Source: Pseudocercospora fijiensis CIRAD86
Lineage: Eukaryota; Ascomycota; Dothideomycetes; Mycosphaerellales; Mycosphaerellaceae
Assembly: GCF_000340215.1 (NCBI RefSeq)
Contig: NW_006921534.1
Location: forward strand, 6,375,450-6,439,449
Direction: 5' to 3'
DNA length: 64,000 bases
Below are positions 10,030 to 20,780 of the stretch, in pieces. The notes under the pieces are model-generated. The model searched no databases. It worked only from the letters and a program-made list of their open reading frames with translations, and was not told the origin of the DNA. A program made the position numbers and the translations under genes. How positions within the stretch are numbered: the first letter of the stretch is position 1; the number at the start of each line of letters is the position of its first letter.

Positions 10030-12423
10030 ATATTTAGGTCCGTAATTAAGGCAGGTCTTCGTAGCCTCGTGTTCTCGTCTTCTATATAGGTTAATAGGCC
10101 ACCACTTAAGCTTCTAACTAGTACGAGTTAGTTTATAGAGCTAGTATCTCTTCGGCTTTACAAGAGTAACCTTTATTACATACCTATAACTGCGATTAAG
10201 CTATAGTAAGTTGTCCGGAATACTATCTCCCTTCTTAAAGTAGTAACGACGAGGCCTCGCTACGCCTACGTTGTAATTAGCGTATGTATAGCTACTCGTA
10301 AAGCGGCTATTAGGTATGCGAGGCAGGCTTCTTGCTGCTACTACGGCAGCCTCTCTCTCTGCTATTCGAATAGGACCTAATACTAAGGCTCCTTATTAGA
10401 CTAAATTCTAGGCGAGTCGTATACGGAAGTTACGCTGCTATATAAGGGTTAGATCCCTTACCTTGTTAGCTATAGAGGCGTTGCGGCATAGGAGATAGGC
10501 GTTAATTACGGCTACGTCGAGAAGGAAGTAGAATAGCGGATGCTACGGCTTAAAGGCCTTATATTAAGTGCTATAATAGAACCTAAGCTAGTCGTAAATG
10601 TCGATACTACCTATATAGTTATTGTAATAAGCGGCGTATTTCGGTATATATTTAACCTCCTTACCTTCGGTCTAGTATAGCCTAACGTAGTTGCGAATGT
10701 AGGCGTTAGTATCTCTCGGCTTCCGTCGTTCCCTCGATTCTCGGTCTATAGGCTAGTAACTAGTTGTTAGTATTTGAACGAGATTTCTGTCCTACTAGAT
10801 AGGCGCCGCTACATTGTAAATTGCCCTATAAAGCTGTATATCGAAGGGAAACCGTATCGACTTGCGATATAGCTTAATAGTCTTACTAGAGGGTGTCGAG
10901 AATAAGGTACCCGCCTATAGCTAGTTCTTCGACCTAGCTCGTACCGTACTAGTTGCAGCGATACTATACTATCTAAGGATAGCAAAGAGAGGTATATTAT
11001 TAAATAGATTATCTAGGTAAACGTAGTAGAATCGCTCCTAGAATAGTAGTTGTAATAGAAGTGATAGAACGGCTCGATAAAGCCTCGATAACTGCGACCT
11101 AAGGTTAATAGACTACGCTATAACTAGCTCGGTTGTAACCGCTAGCGGCCTCGCGTAGAGGTCGGCGTACTTGTAAAGGCTCGGCGGAGCATCAACCTAA
11201 TTACCTATATTAATATTCTTTACCCTTCTACGCCGGTTTCTACCTTTCTAACTATCGGCTTTAATAGTGCGACGGTTGCGCTAGCTCCGCTTGTTTGTTT
11301 AGTCCTCGGTAAGCTCTTTATAGACGAGAATTAGACCTTCGAAGCTAGGAGGTATTCTTGCCTTCTTAAAACCCTACTTCTTAGTAGGTAACGAGAATAA
11401 CTAAGAAACGATAAATCTAGTATAACACAGAGCTAGCACATAATAGCCGATAGGGCAGGGCTTGCCTTTTATTATTATTATATAAGAAGAGCGTCTAGTA
11501 AACCGTACGAGGACCTTATCTAGGCTAACGTTAGTACTAGGTATATAAACCTTCGAAATCCGGCTTCTTAGGTAGTTAGCTATCTACTGAACCTATAACT
11601 ACGGCGGGTTGCCCTTACCCGACTCGATAGGCTCGCTATATTACAGACAGGCCTTTAACTGCTTAAACCTCTTCTCGGACATATTCTTAGTAATAGAATA
11701 AGACGGCTAATATCTATTAGACCGCTAGAAGTCCGACTTATCGTCTATTTAGACAGCGGATATATAAATAATAATTCCTACGAAGATCGCTATCTTATAT
11801 AGATAGGTCTTCTTCTACCTAGCTCTAGATACTACTACCTCAATTATACTACTATTGTTTATCTTCTTAAACTTCGGATCCCTCGCATACTCGTTAGTAT
11901 AGAATGCTAACTTCTTATAGACCTTATTAGTCTATAACTGCTAGAAATATCGCTATAGTATATTCTAGTAGTCTTTAGAAGTTAACTTCTCGAAGGCCTT
12001 ACCGCAGTAATCTATATCCTCGAAGAAGGCCTTATTTAGTAGTAGGCGCACTTCTACCTCGCACTTTATACCTTCTAAAGGTACGTACTTTATACTATCT
12101 ATTAAACGCGACTAATCCGGTGCTATTACTAGGTTTAATACGTCTAGTATACCCTCCTCGACCGATATACTATTAATAATATCGCTAGCAACGAGAGGCT
12201 TATTATCTCTACTATTCGGCTCGTATTCTATACTATAAGTCGCTCTAATCTTCTCGCAACCTGCAACTATCTCTTGCGCCTTAATCTCGCCTATTTCCTC
12301 TTCCGGCTCTATACTAAGCGTACTAACGTCGTAAACCGCATTCTTATCGATATCGGACTAGTAGCTATCGTTACTATTATCGCTACTAAATAGAGCGCTA
12401 TTATAATACTAAGAAGAAGCCAT
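10030..12423 (-). pseudogene. RIP-inactivated piggyBac-type transposase (DDE_Tnp_1_7)
   Basis: The minus-strand frame starts at ATG 12423 with an acidic N-terminus and continues about 800 codons. The domain is identified by NMSEKRFKQLKACL, YIPSTNVSLDKVLVRFTRRS followed by KGKPCPIGYYVLALC, and later YLDNLFNNIPLFAIL. These are the positions of the conserved SVDE..FxGRS..KP, GYK and DNFFTS-like blocks of piggyBac transposases. The catalytic Glu/Gly residues are altered (E to K, G to R) and dozens of TAG/TAA stops interrupt the frame. A Cys-containing C-terminal part (TCLNYGPKYNLCSLCCYN) lies at 10080-10030. I could not find the TTAA-flanked ends, so the element borders are open. Confidence 0.72.
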
Positions 12424-12842
12424 TTATATAAAAGAGTAGTTAAAATAGCCTTCGAGGCTTAAAGTTAATCGGACAATTAACGAGTTAAAGAAGAGCCGGT
12501 TACGGAGTATAAAAAATAGCAATGGCGCTATCCCTAATACTAGCCTAGCAAGCGATAATTTACTATACTATCTATAGTAAAGCGCGTCCTATACACCCTA
12601 GCTGTGTAGGGGCTCTTGCATGAACCACTCCAGCCGACGAACTTTCAAAGGGATGGCTAGAAACCCCGCGAACAGCGGGGAGGAGTGTGTGACGGAACCC
12701 TGGATAGAAAGTTGACTCTGATCTGGATTGTTGGGCGATCCCTGTCAAGCCTGCATCGGAGATAAAAACCTTATCCCCAGCCTACACAAAATCTCCAAAG
12801 CCCAATCTCAATCTCTACCTCTTCCACAACCGACGCGAAAAA
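12424..12842. other. Element flank, then UTP11 promoter
   Basis: 12424-12600 is still RIP-mutated and holds an inverted repeat around 12562-12584 (TTTACTATA...TATAGTAAA). The border with normal DNA is sharp, at about 12600, next to a small hairpin CCCTA..TAGGG (12594-12610). 12610-12842 is unmutated host sequence upstream of UTP11. Confidence 0.55.
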
Positions 12843-13625
12843 ATGTCCTCGCTCCGCAACGCAGTCCAACGCCGCAACCACCGCGAGCGCGACCAACCCG
12901 AAGAACGCAAAAAATGGGGCCTTCTCGAAAAACGCAAAGACTACAAACTCCGCGCCGCAGATCACAAATCCAAACAAGCGAAAATCAAAGCTCTCGCGCA
13001 AAAAGCTTCGGAACGCAACGAAGATGAATTTTATTTTGGAATGGTTAATGCGCAGAGTCGGGGCGGTGTCAAGGTTGCGAAACGTGGGGCGGAGAATGCT
13101 GGGGGTACTACGGGGAGTTTGGATGTTGATGTGGTGAAGTTGATGAAGACGCAGGATTTGGGGTATTTGAGGACGCAGTTGCAGAGGGTTAGGAATGAGC
13201 GGGGCAGGTTGGAGAAGGAGGTTGTTGTTGCTGAGATTGGGGTTGATGTTGAGGGGAGTGGGAGAGGGAGGAGGAAGGTTTTCGTGGACAGTGCGGAAGC
13301 GGAGGATGTGGGTGTGCCTGCTTTGCCAGAGCAGCCTGAGCAGGGGGATGCGGACTTTGATATGGATTTTGATGGGCTTGACGATCCTAGTGAAGAGGGA
13401 AGTGATGGGGAGGAGGGTTTGACACCTGAAGAGAGGGCTGTGCGACAAAGAAAACGACACGCACTTGAAGTAAGGCAGAGAAAGCTGGATGCACTCGAAG
13501 AGCAGGAGGAAAAACTTAGCGCTGCATTACAAGCAGTGGAGCATCAGCGTGCGAAGATGAACGGCACAACTGGCGGAACGAACAAGAACGGGCAGAGGTT
13601 CAAGATAAGGCAGCGGAAGAGATGA
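12843..13625 (+). CDS. UTP11: U3 snoRNA-associated protein Utp11
   Basis: Component of the small-subunit processome, needed for 18S rRNA maturation in the nucleolus. The single exon encodes 260 aa, the usual size. The N-terminus MSSLRNAVQRRNHRERDQPE, followed by LEKRKDYKLRAADHK and then DEFYFGMVNAQSRGGV, is diagnostic of Utp11. Further blocks are LMKTQDLGYLRTQLQRVRNE and a C-terminal basic coiled coil (about 195-260) that ends in KIRQRKR. The middle is acidic and less conserved. The start is set by the family N-terminus and sits in an A-rich context. The 3' end is 75 bp from the converging SDR gene. Confidence 0.95.
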   Translation: MSSLRNAVQRRNHRERDQPEERKKWGLLEKRKDYKLRAADHKSKQAKIKALAQKASERNEDEFYFGMVNAQSRGGVKVAKRGAENAGGTTGSLDVDVVKLMKTQDLGYLRTQLQRVRNERGRLEKEVVVAEIGVDVEGSGRGRRKVFVDSAEAEDVGVPALPEQPEQGDADFDMDFDGLDDPSEEGSDGEEGLTPEERAVRQRKRHALEVRQRKLDALEEQEEKLSAALQAVEHQRAKMNGTTGGTNKNGQRFKIRQRKR

Positions 13626-13699
13626 GTCTGTTTCCTTCAACGCTTGCTTGCTTGCTTCATATCTATACATCGCATGAGATACCCAATTTGCTCTGGCGT

Positions 13700-14491
13700 T
13701 TACATCTTCGCCGGCATTCTCGTCGCAGCGTCCAACCTCAAGCAGTCTCCGTTCATGTAATCATTCTCCACCAAGAATCGCACAGCATGCGCGAACTCTT
13801 TTGCATTACCCAACCGCTTCGGATACTCTGCCACTCTGCGCAAGCTCTCTTGTACCTTCGGAGGCAACTGCTTGGACATATTCGTCTCGAATAGAGACGG
13901 CGCAATTGACACAGCTCGGATACCATTCGGCGCCAGATCTCTGGCCAGAACCAGGGTCATGCTACGAATAGCACCTTTCGTGGCAGCATACGAGAGCTGA
14001 CCGACTTGTCCTTCAAAGGCACTCGAACTCGACACCAGAACCACAATGCCACGGGAATTGTCTGCATTCAGTGGCTCCGTCCTAGCGATATGCGGAAGCG
14101 TCAATCGAATCAAATTCAGCACACCCCGCAGATTAATATCGATCACGAAATCAATCTTCTCCATTCCAACGGGGTTCAGGTTCTTGTCCAGAAGCTTTGC
14201 AGGATGTCCAACACCAGCAGCTGGGATCAGTCCTCGGATCGGCTTTCCAGTTTGCTTCGCCCATGTCGCTACGCCATCTACGGCTTTCGAGAGGGAATCT
14301 GAGTCTGTGACGTCGACTTCGAAGAATCTGCTGCGGTCTGAACCTAGAGAGGAGACGACTTTGGATCCTGTTTCTGAGTTCATGTCCAGTATTGCAATGT
14401 GGGCGCCATGGCTGTGCAGGTCTTCGGCTGTGGCGAGACCGAGACCGCTCGCGCCGCCGGAGATGATGAAGGTTGTGTCTTTGATCTGCAT
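13700..14491 (-). CDS. Short-chain dehydrogenase/reductase (HSD10-like)
   Basis: NAD(P)-dependent SDR oxidoreductase of 263 aa. The cofactor motif GxxxGxG is GGASGLG (12-18). Other landmarks are an acidic residue after the second strand (LDMN, 35-38, suggesting NAD preference), DVTD at 60-63, AAGVG in place of NNAG (91-95), catalytic Ser near 154-157, and YAATK with Tyr168 and Lys172. The overall pattern resembles 3-hydroxyacyl-CoA dehydrogenase type 2 (17beta-HSD10). I chose Met at 14491. An in-frame upstream ATG at 14587 adds 32 residues with no SDR similarity. The last three residues AKM fit a weak type-1 peroxisomal signal. The substrate cannot be told from sequence. Confidence 0.85.
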   Translation of the reverse strand: MQIKDTTFIISGGASGLGLATAEDLHSHGAHIAILDMNSETGSKVVSSLGSDRSRFFEVDVTDSDSLSKAVDGVATWAKQTGKPIRGLIPAAGVGHPAKLLDKNLNPVGMEKIDFVIDINLRGVLNLIRLTLPHIARTEPLNADNSRGIVVLVSSSSAFEGQVGQLSYAATKGAIRSMTLVLARDLAPNGIRAVSIAPSLFETNMSKQLPPKVQESLRRVAEYPKRLGNAKEFAHAVRFLVENDYMNGDCLRLDAATRMPAKM

Positions 14492-14973
14492 GTTTTTGGA
14501 GTGGGAGTTGGTTGTGTGGTGTGTGAGATCAAAAGAGGATAGCAGGAGTATATAGGTTTTGAAGGATCGCCGAGGTAAAAGTGTCACCGATCGTCGGCTA
14601 CGCTTTGCTTGGAGGAATCTTCTTGTGTCTCGACTTGTGTGATGGATATCAAAACTCCAAATTCCAGGTACTCAATCTGTCAATCGAGGCTGAAGTAGAT
14701 CCAGAAGACGTATCAGCGCTATGTTGATGGAGGAAGCAATGTCCAGAAGTGATGTCGGGTGCATGTGAATCTTGATCCTTGTCAACCGCGGGGCTCGGTC
14801 CGAACTCCGCGTCCAAGCTTTCTGCTTCACTTCGCGTCGCAGGAGTCGCGACCAGCATGAAGATGAGTGTTCAATCAACCAACCTCACAAATCAACGACT
14901 TTGCCAAGCAGCATATTACACACCGTAGTTGTAGTACCCGACCTGAATGACCAAGCGTTGACGCACCTCCAAC
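14492..14973. other. Divergent promoter region SDR/TAF9
   Basis: Intergenic region shared by two divergently transcribed genes. Overlapping ORFs at 14649-14878 are not supported by any motif. No repeats were seen. Confidence 0.55.
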
Positions 14974-15687
14974 ATGGCCGCCAACGGCCACCCAGCAACA
15001 CCTCCGCCCTCAGACCCATCCATCAAGCCAGAACCAGTCAAGCCCAGCGAACCCGAAGTCCCTCTCACATCTGCCCAAGACGACGGCACCTCGAAACGAC
15101 CTCGCGATGCGCGACTCATCCACGCGATTCTAAGCAATCTCGGCATCCACTCCTACCAAGAAAGAGTACCACTCCAACTCCTCGACTTCGCCTACCGTTA
15201 CACATCCGGCGTCCTCAATGACAGTCTTCGTCTCAGCGCGGAAGGTTACGCATCACAGCAGACAGGCACAGGAGGACGGAGGAATCAACAAGAAGACATG
15301 AACAATATCACGATGTCGGCACTCAGGGGAGCCATTGCGAGTCGGCATGGACATACTTTTGTCGGTCCCTTGCCGAAAGAGTATATGATGGAGCAGGCTA
15401 CGGAGAGGAATCGGATTCAATTGCCGAAGGTGGAGAGGACTTATGGTGTGCAGTTGCCACCGGAGAAGTATTGTTTGACGGGTGTGGGTTGGGGTTTGAA
15501 GGATGAGTGGGAGAGTGATGAGGATGTGAAGCTTGAGGAGGCGCCGGTTATGAGTAGAAATGCGAGTCAGAGGAAGGATGAGGATGAGAAGATGGGTGGA
15601 ATGGATGGGTTGGATGAGGATGAGGAAGGTGCGGGCAGGATGGAGGATGTGTTTGGGGAGGGCGATACCGGTATGGCCCAAGACTGA
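14974..15687 (+). CDS. TAF9: TFIID/SAGA subunit Taf9
   Basis: Histone-fold TBP-associated factor shared by TFIID and SAGA. The single exon encodes 237 aa. A Pro-rich N-terminus (1-40) precedes the H3-like histone fold, seen as RDARLIHAILSNLGIHSYQE, LLDFAYRYTSGVLNDSL and ITMSALRGAIASRHGHTF. A roughly 20-residue Gly/Gln/Arg-rich insertion lies between its second and third helices. The conserved TAF9 extension follows: EYMMEQATERNRIQLPKVE and LPPEKYCLTGVGW. The C-terminal 70 residues are acidic (Asp/Glu) and disordered. The start ATG is in a strong context (CCAACATGGCC). Confidence 0.93.
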   Translation: MAANGHPATPPPSDPSIKPEPVKPSEPEVPLTSAQDDGTSKRPRDARLIHAILSNLGIHSYQERVPLQLLDFAYRYTSGVLNDSLRLSAEGYASQQTGTGGRRNQQEDMNNITMSALRGAIASRHGHTFVGPLPKEYMMEQATERNRIQLPKVERTYGVQLPPEKYCLTGVGWGLKDEWESDEDVKLEEAPVMSRNASQRKDEDEKMGGMDGLDEDEEGAGRMEDVFGEGDTGMAQD

Positions 15688-16245
15688 GGAACGCCATAGC
15701 ATCGGCGTTTATGGACTCGGAGATGGAATCAGCGAGGCGTCCCGAAAGTCAGAGTGCGCCAGACTACTGCCAAGAAAGCTTGGATGGACTTTGTGTGGAA
15801 GTTTCCATTTGGCTCGAGTGCATTCAGACGGCCGTGCCATTTGCAAATGCATCGAATCACGCCATTGGAATCTTTTTCCATTTGCTGCGACGAAATCTTC
15901 TCGGATCGGCCGCGCTGGCACACGAATACGAGCAAAGTCCCTGGACAAATGCCGCTTAATGTCCGGATGGAAGACTTTAGAGCCGCATTTCAGCAGCTTT
16001 GCACATTAGGACGGCATCTCCACGAATTGCGGTACGATATTAGAGAGCATGAATGAACGAATGGAGAAGCTTCGACTCTAGCAGCAGTGGTGATGGATAT
16101 CTTGGATGCATCGGAGCACACATCCACTTTATCATTCGATGGAAATCACATTCCGCTGACAGCCCTCGTATCTACGTAAACCGTGTCCAAGGTCTGCGAC
16201 ATTTGACACCAAGTTGTAGCCCCGGGATTCCTTCTAAGCCATTCA
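15688..16245. other. TAF9 downstream region
   Basis: Normal composition. Several overlapping ORFs of 68-149 codons on both strands (15560-16322) contradict each other and carry no recognisable motif. Best read as 3' UTR and intergenic sequence. Confidence 0.45.
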
Positions 16246-16568
16246 TGTTCCTATATAGGACCTGCTCTGTACATTTAACCCTAAGTAGGAGAGATCCTCG
16301 CCTAGGTAGCGTTATAGTCTAAACCTAAAAGGTCTAGAGGTATATAGAAAGCTTATTATTATAGAAGATCGACTTTATATTTACCTATTTATACCTAGAC
16401 AAGCTAAGCGTAGATAAATTCTTTAAGATAGCTAGCTCTAAAGTAACGGGTATATAAGGTTACTAATATTATAACTAAAGACACTCCGTTACCTAGTATT
16501 AAGATTTTCTTAATTCTCGATATAGATAGACCGTTCCTTAATCGCATTATATAGCATTCGTAGGAACA
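16246..16568. repeat. RIP-mutated solo-LTR-like piece
   Basis: A 323-bp island with the RIP signature between TAF9 and PIK1. It starts TGTTCCTA and ends TAGGAACA, an 8-bp perfect inverted repeat with the TG..CA ends of an LTR. The flanking five bases (ATTCA and CTTTC) do not match, so no target duplication supports it. It could also be a short remnant of another repeat. Confidence 0.4.
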
Positions 16569-16699
16569 CTTTCGAGACCTAAGTTTCTATCTAGACGCCC
16601 GCAAATGCATGATCGGAACTCCTCAAACATGTCTTCTGCCTCCTATACTTCCGATCTAACGCCGTCTTTATGCTTTTGCCTGTCTCGTATTGTGCCGTC

Positions 16700-19600
16700 T
16701 CAATAGATTCCCTGCGTCCTATACTGGAAAGTATCGTACAGCCTCGTATAGTAGCTGCCGATAGACTTGTTAACCAAGTCTTCCACCCACTCTCGTGCCT
16801 CTTCTTTGCTCTTCTCAAGAACGAATCTTGCACGCAATGCGCTCACTACGTTAATAAGACCCCCGCCATAGCATGGCATTTTGCTTTCTCGTCCCATCAG
16901 TTCGACCAGGGTGATGATCCTCTCTGCTTCTCTCCTCAAGGCCTGGAAAGCATCCTTCATCAAGTCTTTGAAGCGGACGAATGCTTCACCTTCAGGACCG
17001 CCAAGAAGTTCTACGTACTCCAGCGTCAGCTTGAAAGGTGCGGCTTCAAAGCCCATGTTACCAGGAGAGTTGGACAGCATAAATCCAAAATCGATGTGTA
17101 TCGCATGGCCATCAGAATCAATGAGGATATTACCATTGTGTCGATCCTTGAGCTGCAAGACATAGCTGATGATGCTGTATGCAGCGAGACTTCGAATGAA
17201 GCAGTCAATCGCTTTCGTATAAGCAGGGCTGTCCGCAGGCCCAAAGGTCTTTGCGTAGTGGTCCTGAAGGGTCGCGATTCTCTTCTTTGGATTTGTCCCA
17301 GCAGCGATGCTTGCGATGGTCAGACTTCGTTTGATGGAATGTAGAGAAACGGCATTCGTGATGGTTTCGATGAGTCCCGATGTCTCCCCAGTCACCAATA
17401 TCCGCATGTTCTTCACCCAAACATCAACATCGTGCTCAGCGAAGATCTTGCTGCAGACGGCGATCAGCTGGCATGCAAATGCCTCTTGTCGCAAGTCGGC
17501 TCCAGTCTTGACGATCACCGAGATCAAGTCCCAGTGCTTGATCCATCCGTAAGGAGAGGATCGCCGAATGCGTTCTTTCTTTTGCTCCCACGCCTCACCA
17601 AAGGTCGCGGCTGAAGGGTCATCGCGATCACCTTTGCGTTGGATACCAGCTGTCATGGCATCGTTTTCCATTCGAGCGGCACCCTTGCCGGTATTCACCA
17701 GGTCTGTCCCAGCGGGCTCGTCCATGTTGTCGCCTATGTCCTCGGCATTGTTCGGATCACTACCAGTCTTCGCCATGATTGTTTCGAAACTTGGTCCTTG
17801 CTCATCGGATAGGAAACTCTGTTCCTCCAAGGATTGCATGCTGGCAATGATCTTGGCTCGGATAGCAGCGACTTCCGCCTTCGGCCGTTTTGACGCACTC
17901 ATATCCAGCTGAGCCAGCATCTGAGAAGCAGTTCGCATGTGGTCGGCAAGGGCTGAGACGTCTGCTTGCGTCGCCTGGGGAGGGCGCAGGTAGGGTGACA
18001 CTCGACCCCCGCTGTCTGGACGCACGCCGAGAGAATCCGAGTTCCTTGGCGTTGGCACGGTGGCTGTCGAGATAGTGCTGACTCCGCTCGATAGTCGCGG
18101 TGGTTCTTTGCTGTTGGCCAGTGCGGCTTGCAACTTTGGACTATTCGACTTTGCTGGGTTGTCAAGATCCTCCAACAGCGCCGCGCTTGATAGATCTCCA
18201 CTCGTCGGCTCGAGCACGCTATCATTTTTGGTCTCTCCCAGTGGCGATGTAATAGCAGCGTGTCTTGCTGCATCGGTGGTATCGAACAACCGACGTTTCT
18301 GCTTGGCTCTCTCCGATAGCAATTTGGCGAGCAAGTCGCGATTCTGTTGACTCTCTGGATCGAAGTCAAAATCTTCCCGGATCACTTCTAGCATGAGTAG
18401 ATATGGCACTTTCTCGGCACTATTCAAGCTTGTTGCTTCGGCTGGGTTGAGCCTGACAATGCGATGATGTCGACTTCGACTGGCAGATCCATCAACCAAT
18501 GTCGCTGGACAAATGAGAGGAATGTCGACCTCAGCAGGCAGATCTTGCGCGATAAGTCCTAGCTCTGCTCGCAGTGCACTGAGACGTGCAGCCTTGGGCA
18601 CTGACACAAGCCGATTGGAGATGCCTTCCAAAGCTGCCAGGAACTGACTTTCGTGCCTGAAGTAGTTCTGGCGAAGTGCTCGGATTTTCTGATTGCGCGA
18701 CATTGAGGAGGGCGTGACAGGTCGAAGCATTTGAGAATGCCGCCTGGATAGTTCACGGTCGCCTGCGCTCCTCCTTGGGACGCCAGGTGTCGCAGGAAGA
18801 CTCAACGCAGGCCTGCTTGGCTTGCGCTGGTGTTCTGGCAGAGACGACGTGCTATACATTCCTTCGCTGCCCATGGTGATTGCAAGCGAATGTCGCGAGA
18901 CATGAGCCTTACGTTCTCCGTGGCCAGACGTAGCCAAGGCAGGTGTATTTGGCGTTGACGCGGAGACCTTCGCGCCATTGACCACAATACTTGCTGGCTT
19001 TCGCGACTTTCGTCTTGGCGCATCCCTGCCATCGCCTGGTTGTGGTCTTGATCTTGCTGCTCCACTCGTGTTTCCCGTCACTGTCGCGCTCCTTTGCAGT
19101 CCTTGCTTTTGAATGCTTGGTGTCGCATCTGATCCACCTCCGCCTTCCTCAATGGGTCGCGGTCTTCGCGCTTGTGCTATTGCAAGAGGACCAGCATGCT
19201 GAGGCAGCAAAGGCATACCAATGCCTGCCAGCACCAAGCTTGAAAGCACTGTTACCGGGAGGACGTTTTCGTGTATGCGAGGTCGTCGCAAAGGCTCGCC
19301 GCCACCAAAGACGATATGCTGAACTTTGTTGTACAATCTTCGGCAGGTCTGGAAGGCGGTCGATGCAGGCTTGCTCGAGAGGTCATGGAGGTAGGTCTGA
19401 AATAGCCAGAAGGTCTATCGTGCAATCAGTGGGCGCGCTCGTTGCAGCTTCTCTTGCCGTGTCCATACCAGCAACGCGCCATTGACAGACTCTTCGCATA
19501 GATCTAAGACGAACTCCTCCAAGGCCATGGACTCATTGTCGATCGATATGACGAGGTGGCATAATTGTGGGAGGAAGAACTCGATCTCCTCGTAGCTAAA

Positions 19601-19807
19601 GGCTCGCAGCTTCGAACAGAGCACATAGTGGATTCCCACGTGCTCGGCATACCGGCTGAGGTGTATATAGCAGTCAGTGTATGTGCTTTGGCGTGCTCAG
19701 GGTCATCAGTATTCGTTGCGAACTCACGCAAGGTAGGAGACGGTGAGCGAGGGATCTCTGTTGAAGTGCTCGGACTGTATGAAGCGCTCGAGCAAGTTCC
19801 AGCTCAT
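16700..19807 (-). CDS. PIK1: Phosphatidylinositol 4-kinase Pik1, three exons
   Basis: Type III beta PI4-kinase that makes PI4P at the Golgi and nucleus, required for secretion. Exons on the minus strand are 19807-19728, 19655-19469 and 19414-16700; introns are 72 and 54 bp with GT..AG ends. Total 993 aa (yeast 1066). The N-terminal lipid-kinase-unique helical region is clear (VGIHYVLCSKLRAFSYEEI, FFLPQLCHLVISIDNESMAL), and intron 2 removal joins ALL to TFWLFQTYLHDLSS as in the family. A long Ser/Pro-rich linker follows. The kinase domain has VIVKTGADLRQEAFACQLI, the catalytic loop DRHNGN (846-851) and the activation start HIDFG (862-866). The second kinase half is complete, ending YRTQGIY. 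Confidence 0.95.
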
Positions 19808-20219
19808 CGAGGATGCCGCTGGTGGTGAAGAAGGTACAACTGTGCTCTCATCTCAATCGTCGGCATGCGCATGCATACGCCTGAAACATTGATGTACGGG
19901 CAGGGTCGGGACAGCTGGCGGGATGTCTGGTCGATGGTACTCGGCGATGGTCGCGGTCAATGCCGCGGCCAAGACGGATTTACGATGTGGGCAGAAATGG
20001 CGCTTCAGGAGCAGGAATCCGTGTATGTCAAAGGAAAAGGATCAATTGATAGTGGCACCTTAGAACACCCTGCAATACGAGCCAAAGGTCGCTTGGTCGC
20101 GTTGCTGGTCAATCTCATGTGGACCCTGGATCTGGATGTGCCTGGATGGAGGCATTCTTGCCGAGCTTCCGAGTATCCTTGATCATTCTTCCACCTCACG
20201 TGCTGACCACCAGTCACAG
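19808..20219. other. PIK1 upstream region
   Basis: Normal host sequence. ORFs on both strands (19565-20265) are open by chance and have no recognised motif. It probably contains the PIK1 promoter. Confidence 0.5.
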
Positions 20220-20780
20220 TCACGAATGCTTTCTTGGTCGCAGTACGGAGTACTGAGAACGACATGTCTTGGCTTTGGTGACTCGAGCGTAGAGCCGATT
20301 TGTAACGGCAAGAAAAGCATGCTCAACATCTCTCTCGCTCAGGCGAATGTCGCCAGGAAACTGGGGCTCTATCTTGATCTCCCAGGTCTGCATGATCACT
20401 GTCGATCGAAGGTCGCCGTCAAGGTCGAGAGCATTGAACTCTTCCCACCACGGCTTGACACGCGGCTTGCTCCATGGCTGCTTTGGAAGGTAGTCCATAA
20501 TTACTTTCACAATGCTGGTGTCCGAAGAAGGCTTGCTTGTGTCTGAGGTGTCGACAAAGGTATCATACTGCTGCTCGCCTGGTTGCGCTTGGTAAAGGTC
20601 CACCTCTGGCATGTTGGACTGCTGTTGTCTCCACGGATGGATCAGCGGCTTCGGCACGGCACTCATTCCTTGCTCTGTGCAACCTGGGCAGTACCACTTG
20701 GCAATCTGCGTCGCGTCTGCTTTGGTTATACCAATACAGGTACCGTAATAACATTCATCACATCCGTCGGAGCCGATCAT
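20220..20780 (-). CDS. Hypothetical protein with degenerate PHD-like start
   Basis: 186-codon frame. The first 35 residues, MIGSDGCDECYYGTCIGITK to WYCPGCTEQ, resemble the second half of a PHD finger of the kind MIGCDGCDDWFHGxC..CPxC. The third zinc Cys is Ser, the His is Tyr, and the N-terminal Cys pair is absent. TGA lies in frame five codons upstream of the ATG and I found no intron bringing in the missing part. The rest is a Gln/Pro-rich linker and a charged C-terminus (WWEEFNALDLDGDLRSTVIM, LSERDVEHAFLAVTNRLYAR). It may be a truncated PHD gene or a lineage-specific protein. Composition is normal, with no RIP. Confidence 0.45.
   Translation of the reverse strand: MIGSDGCDECYYGTCIGITKADATQIAKWYCPGCTEQGMSAVPKPLIHPWRQQQSNMPEVDLYQAQPGEQQYDTFVDTSDTSKPSSDTSIVKVIMDYLPKQPWSKPRVKPWWEEFNALDLDGDLRSTVIMQTWEIKIEPQFPGDIRLSERDVEHAFLAVTNRLYARVTKAKTCRSQYSVLRPRKHS

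Noticed and set aside
12594..12610. Telomere-like CCCTA/TAGGG hairpin
   Set aside because: Only one unit on each side; no repeat array.
12771..13460. 229-codon minus-strand ORF
   Set aside because: Antisense of UTP11; hydrophobic composition is a by-product of reverse-complemented Glu/Lys codons.
15560..16009. 149-codon ORF overlapping the TAF9 3' end
   Set aside because: Wrong frame of the TAF9 acidic tail, then unsupported sequence.
16670..17344. 224-codon plus-strand ORF
   Set aside because: Antisense shadow of the PIK1 kinase domain.
18991..19485. 164-codon plus-strand ORF
   Set aside because: Antisense to PIK1 exons 2-3; no motif.
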